DNA of 15,334 nucleotides from Candidatus Aminicenantota bacterium. Its GTDB lineage: Bacteria > Acidobacteriota > Aminicenantia > UBA2199. Shown here in pieces: positions 12,129 through 15,334 of the stretch. The stretch's first letter is position 1. Every line of letters starts with the position of its first letter. The translations under genes were made by a program, and so were the position numbers. The stretch spans positions 1 to 15,334 of the forward strand of contig JAUWNT010000041.1 of assembly GCA_030612495.1 (NCBI GenBank), in the 5' to 3' direction. Below the pieces are notes generated by a model. That model worked only from the letters and a program-made list of their open reading frames with translations, did no database searches and was not told where the DNA came from.

Positions 12129-12158
12129 TTGACTAAACTGATACTTTTATGGTATAAG
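12129..12158 (+). promoter_or_regulatory. Promoter of the str (rpsL) operon
   Basis: TTGACT (12129-12134) and TATAAG (12153-12158) with an 18-nt spacer, about 80 nt upstream of rpsL. It would give the str operon its own transcript start in addition to any read-through from the rRNA operon. Confidence 0.6.
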
Positions 12159-12228
12159 ATTACATTATTGTCTTATTTCTTTTTATGGGATCATAAATTC
12201 CTCAAATAAAAATGAAGAAAATTAAGAT

Positions 12229-12235
12229 AGGAGGT
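12229..12235 (+). promoter_or_regulatory. Ribosome binding site fixing the rpsL TTG start
   Basis: AGGAGGT perfectly complements the 16S anti-Shine-Dalgarno and ends 4 nt before the TTG at 12240. No ATG or GTG alternative gives a normal S12 N-terminus. Confidence 0.9.
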
Positions 12236-12239
12236 ATAT

Positions 12240-12617
12240 TTGCCTACAATAAATCAATTAGTTAGATATGCTAGAAAAAAGAGCAAGGTTAAGAGTAAAT
12301 CTCCAGCACTCGAAAATTGTCCTCTGAAAAGAGGTGTTTGTACTAGGGTTTTTACGACTAATCCTAAAAAGCCGAATTCTGCTATGAGAAAAGTAGCTAG
12401 AGTCAGGCTTACAAATGGAATTGAGGTTAGTGCTTATATTCCCGGAGAAGGCCACTCTCTTCAAGAGCATTCAATTGTTCTTGTCAGGGGAGGTAGGGTA
12501 AAAGATTTGCCTGGTGTAAGATACCATATAGTTAGAGGAGCTAAAGATGCCACAGGTGTTGAAGACAGGAAAAAGAGTAGATCAAAATATGGAACCAGAA
12601 GGCAGAAAAAAGTTTAA
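12240..12617 (+). CDS. rpsL: 30S ribosomal protein S12
   Basis: S12 sits at the decoding centre of the small subunit and helps control accuracy; it is the classic site of streptomycin-resistance mutations. The 125-residue product is full length and collinear with E. coli S12. Conserved blocks are CPLKRGVCTRVFTTNPKKPNSA (Lys43 and Lys44 intact, the sensitive form), RLTNGIEVSAYIPGEGH, VLVRGGRVKDLPGVRYH (with Asp89, the residue methylthiolated in some bacteria, and Lys88) and RSKYG. The start is TTG with a perfect Shine-Dalgarno sequence. It is the first gene of the str operon, 205 nt after 5S, and is followed 15 nt later by rpsG. That short gap leaves no room for the S7-binding intercistronic structure known from E. 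coli. Confidence 0.98.
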   Translation: MPTINQLVRYARKKSKVKSKSPALENCPLKRGVCTRVFTTNPKKPNSAMRKVARVRLTNGIEVSAYIPGEGHSLQEHSIVLVRGGRVKDLPGVRYHIVRGAKDATGVEDRKKSRSKYGTRRQKKV

Positions 12618-12632
12618 AAATAGGAGTTATAA

Positions 12633-13103
12633 ATGCCAAGGAGAAAAATAAATAAAAAAAAAGATGTGTTCTATGATGTTGTGTATAACTCTTCTTTAGT
12701 TGCAAAACTTATAAATGGTGTAATGAAGGATGGCAAAAAAGCCTTAGCAGAGAAGATTGTATATAAGACTATGGATGTTTTGAATGAGAAGATAAAAGAA
12801 GACCCATTGAAGATAGTTTTAAAAGCAATTGAAAATGTAAGACCTCATGTTGAGACAAAGTCAAGGAGAGTTGGCGGAGCTACATATCAGGTTCCAATGG
12901 ATGTTAGAAAAGAAAGGTCATATGCTTTGGGTATACGCTGGATTGTACAGAATGCCAGAGAAAGAGGTGGGAAATCATTTCAGGATAAATTAATAGGTGA
13001 ACTAAATGATGCTTATAATAATAAAGGTGGAGCAATAAAAAAGAAAGAAACAGCACATAAAATGGCTGAGTCTAATAGAGCTTTTGCACATTATAAATGG
13101 TAA
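12633..13103 (+). CDS. rpsG: 30S ribosomal protein S7
   Basis: S7 nucleates assembly of the 30S head and contacts tRNA at the E site. The 156-residue product has the standard bacterial length. Recognisable blocks are MPRRK at the start, VAKLINGVMKDGKKALAEKI, VRPHVETKSRRVGGATYQVP, ALGIRWIV and the C-terminal MAESNRAFAHYKW. The ATG has AGGAG about 6 nt upstream. It lies between rpsL (15 nt gap) and fusA, whose start codon follows the rpsG TAA after one base, so the pair is probably translationally coupled. Confidence 0.98.
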   Translation: MPRRKINKKKDVFYDVVYNSSLVAKLINGVMKDGKKALAEKIVYKTMDVLNEKIKEDPLKIVLKAIENVRPHVETKSRRVGGATYQVPMDVRKERSYALGIRWIVQNARERGGKSFQDKLIGELNDAYNNKGGAIKKKETAHKMAESNRAFAHYKW

Positions 13104-13104
13104 A

Positions 13105-15195
13105 ATGGAAAGAGTACCGGTTGACAAGATTCGTAATATTGGTTTTATGGCACATATAGATGCAGGTAAAACCACTACAACAGAAAGGATTTTGTATTAT
13201 TCCGGTGTTACATACAAAATGGGTGAAGTCCATGATGGCACTGCTGTTATGGATTATATGGATCAGGAGCAGGAAAGGGGAATTACAATTACTTCTGCTT
13301 CTACAACTTGTTATTGGAAAGAAAATAAGATAAATGTTATTGATACTCCTGGCCATGTTGATTTTACAGCTGAGGTTGAACGTTCATTAAGAGTTTTAGA
13401 TGGTGCGATTATTATTTTAAGTGGAGTTGAGGGTGTTGAACCTCAAACTGAAAAGGTCTGGTATCAAGCTTCTAAATATGAGATACCAAGAATTATTTAT
13501 ATAAATAAAATGGATAGAACTGGGGCTGATTACAATATGGTTGTAGATCAGATTGAAAGCAAGTTAGATGCAAAGACTTTATTAATTCAATTACCTCTTG
13601 GAAATGAGAGTGATTTTGAGGGAGTGATTGATTTAATTTCAATGAAAAGTTGCAGATATAGTAATGATCAACTTGGATCTGACTATAAGATTGAGGATAT
13701 ACCGGAAAAATATATTGATGAAGTAGAAATTCATAGAGATAATTTAATTGAAAAACTGGCAGACTATAATTTGGAAATTATGGAGCTATTCCTTGAAAAA
13801 AAAGATATCCCAGAAGAGTTGATAAAAAAAACAATACGAAATATAACTTTAGATCTAGAAGGAGTCCCTGTGTTAATGGGCTCTTCTTTTAAAAATAAGG
13901 CTGTTCAGAATTTACTTAATGCAATTATTTGTTATCTTCCTTCTCCCCTTGATAAAGGAGATGTTATTGGTTATCTCCCAAAAAATGGGAAGAAAGTTCA
14001 TAGAAAATTATCTGATGATGAACCATTTTCAGCTTTGGTTTTTAAAATATCGATTGATCCCCATGTTGGGCAACTTATCTTTTTTAGGGTTTATTCTGGT
14101 ACAATAAAACGTGGAAATTACGTTTACAATAGTAATAAGAAAAAAAGATTCAGAATTTTAAAATTGTTGAAAATGCATGCTAATAAACGAGAAGAAGTAG
14201 AAGCAGTATATTCCGGGGATATTGCAGCTACTGTTGGTTTGAGCGGAATTTCAACCGGAGATACTCTGTGTGATGAAAGACAACAGATTGTTCTTGACAC
14301 AATTATTTTCCCTGAACCAGTTGTTTCAGCTACAATTGAACCAAAGCTTACTTCTGATCATGACAAACTAGACAGTGTACTTTCTAAGCTAAGTTATGAG
14401 GATCCTACTTTAAAAGTTAAATTTAATAAAAACACAGGACAAAATATTATTTCTGGTATGGGTGAACTTCATTTGGAAGTAGTGCAGGAGAGAATTAAAA
14501 GAGATTTTAAAATAAGAACAAAAATGGGCAAGCCCAGGGTTGCTTATCATGAAACTATCAGACAGAGTGCTATAGGTGAGGAGAAATATATAAAGCAAAG
14601 TGGCGGAAAAGGCCAGTATGGTCATGTTGTTCTTGAGATTTCACCATTTAAGGGTGATGAAAAATTTAAATTTAGTACAAAAATAAAGAGCAATGTAATT
14701 CCCAAGGAATTTTTTAAGGCTATTGAGATAGGAGTTATAGAATCAATGGATATGGGCTTTCTAGCTGGTTTTCCAATCATGAATGTTGAAGCTACATTGA
14801 TCGATGGTTCATGGCAGGAAGAGGATTCAACTGATTTGGCGTTTAAAATTGCTGCTTCAATGGCTTTTAAAAATGCTTTTAGGAAAGCTAACCCAATTTT
14901 ACTTGAACCAATTATGAAAATTGAAATTTTAGTTCAAGAAGAATATCTTGGCGAAGTTATTGGAGATTTCAATTCAAGGGAAGGTAAAATTTCTAAAATG
15001 GATAATAAAACCATTTTACATGTAATAGGTGGATTAGCACCGCTTTCAAATATGTTCGGGTATGCTACTGCTCTTAGGACTTTAAGTCAGGGTAGAGCAA
15101 ACTATTCAATGGAATTTTACGATTATGAGGAAATGTCTGAAAGTAAAATGAATGATATATTAAAAAACCAATTAGGTATTTATACTTTAAATTAG
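13105..15195 (+). CDS. fusA: Elongation factor G
   Basis: EF-G is the GTPase that drives tRNA-mRNA translocation and, with RRF, ribosome recycling. I place the start at ATG 13105 (696 residues, MERVPVDKIRNIGFMAHIDA), not at an in-frame ATG 21 nt earlier that lies inside rpsG. The TAA-A-ATG junction and missing Shine-Dalgarno suggest coupling to rpsG. Domain I has all G motifs: AHIDAGKTT (G1), QERGITITSAS (G2), DTPGHVDF (G3, catalytic His), NKMD (G4) and GSSF (G5). Domain II starts near residue 290, domain III contains GMGELHLEV, domain IV contains GGKGQYGHVVLEI, and domain V contains MFGYATALRTLSQGRANYSMEF. The odd point is the domain IV tip, which reads DGSWQEED (567-574), with Gln571 where E. 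coli has His583. Otherwise it is an intact canonical str-operon EF-G. Confidence 0.97.
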   Translation: MERVPVDKIRNIGFMAHIDAGKTTTTERILYYSGVTYKMGEVHDGTAVMDYMDQEQERGITITSASTTCYWKENKINVIDTPGHVDFTAEVERSLRVLDGAIIILSGVEGVEPQTEKVWYQASKYEIPRIIYINKMDRTGADYNMVVDQIESKLDAKTLLIQLPLGNESDFEGVIDLISMKSCRYSNDQLGSDYKIEDIPEKYIDEVEIHRDNLIEKLADYNLEIMELFLEKKDIPEELIKKTIRNITLDLEGVPVLMGSSFKNKAVQNLLNAIICYLPSPLDKGDVIGYLPKNGKKVHRKLSDDEPFSALVFKISIDPHVGQLIFFRVYSGTIKRGNYVYNSNKKKRFRILKLLKMHANKREEVEAVYSGDIAATVGLSGISTGDTLCDERQQIVLDTIIFPEPVVSATIEPKLTSDHDKLDSVLSKLSYEDPTLKVKFNKNTGQNIISGMGELHLEVVQERIKRDFKIRTKMGKPRVAYHETIRQSAIGEEKYIKQSGGKGQYGHVVLEISPFKGDEKFKFSTKIKSNVIPKEFFKAIEIGVIESMDMGFLAGFPIMNVEATLIDGSWQEEDSTDLAFKIAASMAFKNAFRKANPILLEPIMKIEILVQEEYLGEVIGDFNSREGKISKMDNKTILHVIGGLAPLSNMFGYATALRTLSQGRANYSMEFYDYEEMSESKMNDILKNQLGIYTLN

Positions 15196-15200
15196 GAGGT
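15194..15200 (+). promoter_or_regulatory. Strong ribosome binding site of tuf, overlapping the fusA stop
   Basis: AGGAGGT begins with the last two bases of the fusA TAG stop and sits 5 nt before the tuf ATG, suited to high expression and coupling. Confidence 0.85.
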
Positions 15201-15205
15201 AATAA

Positions 15206-15334
15206 ATGGCAAAGGAGAAGTTTGACAGAAGTAAGCCGCATTTGAACATAGGGACCATAGGTCATGTAGATCATGGTAAGACTACGTTGACAGCGGCGAT
15301 AACGAAGATATTGAGTAAGGTAGAGGGTAGTAAG
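15206..15334 (+). CDS. tuf: Elongation factor Tu, N-terminal 43 codons, cut by window edge
   Basis: EF-Tu delivers aminoacyl-tRNA to the ribosomal A site. The 43 visible residues start MAKEKFDRSKPHLNIGTIGHV and contain the P-loop GHVDHGKT, then LTAAITKIL, which is diagnostic. It is the fourth str-operon gene, 10 nt after fusA. Codon choice differs from the neighbours: all seven lysines are AAG, leucine is always TTG, and GCG and ACG are used, whereas the surrounding genes lean to AAA and other A/T-ending codons. This may reflect selection for high expression or gene conversion between tuf copies. Confidence 0.97.
   Translation, partial: MAKEKFDRSKPHLNIGTIGHVDHGKTTLTAAITKILSKVEGSK

Noticed and set aside
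13084..13104. Upstream in-frame ATG that would extend EF-G by seven residues
   Set aside because: It lies inside rpsG, has no Shine-Dalgarno sequence, and the added MHIINGK does not match EF-G N-termini; ATG 13105 fits the family.

Overview
This is an AT-rich bacterial chromosome segment with two divergent blocks and no sign of mobile DNA. Diderm (Gram-negative-type) cell structure is inferred from a periplasmic Slt-type lytic transglycosylase and an inner-membrane-anchored PpiD-like folding factor. The 16S gene and the GAF-like protein, whose C-terminal block recalls a lineage-restricted family I associate with Acidobacteriota/Aminicenantes, suggest that neighbourhood. I hold that placement at low confidence, because it is recognition from memory and not a search.

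Left block (1-6595, all on the minus strand, transcribed right to left): a membrane histidine kinase, a PpiD/SurA-type peptidyl-prolyl isomerase, a calcineurin-like phosphoesterase, a GAF-like protein of unknown function, and the N-terminal 549 residues of a lytic transglycosylase that runs off the left edge right at its catalytic glutamate. Gaps are 15, 67 and 15 nt, and the last pair overlaps by 17 nt, so this is most likely one operon concerned with envelope folding, wall turnover and signalling.

Divergent control region (6596-6951): a candidate leftward promoter, then a near-consensus rRNA promoter with an A/T-rich UP-like element, a hairpin at the very start of the transcript, and the left arm of a 16S processing stem.

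Right block (6952 to the end, plus strand): a complete rRNA operon in the order 16S, tRNA-Ile(GAT), tRNA-Ala(TGC), 23S, 5S, with long inverted repeats flanking both large rRNAs. About 200 nt after 5S comes the streptomycin (str) operon: rpsL, rpsG, fusA and the first 43 codons of tuf. The block therefore encodes ribosomal RNA, two small-subunit proteins and the two main elongation GTPases in one direction.

I see no CRISPR array, insertion sequence, prophage, toxin-antitoxin or defence system. The most notable points are a Gln in place of the usual His at the tip of EF-G domain IV, the envelope operon headed by a kinase with no extracellular sensor and no visible partner regulator, a 12-base A tract inside the transglycosylase gene, and an abrupt change of codon choice at tuf.
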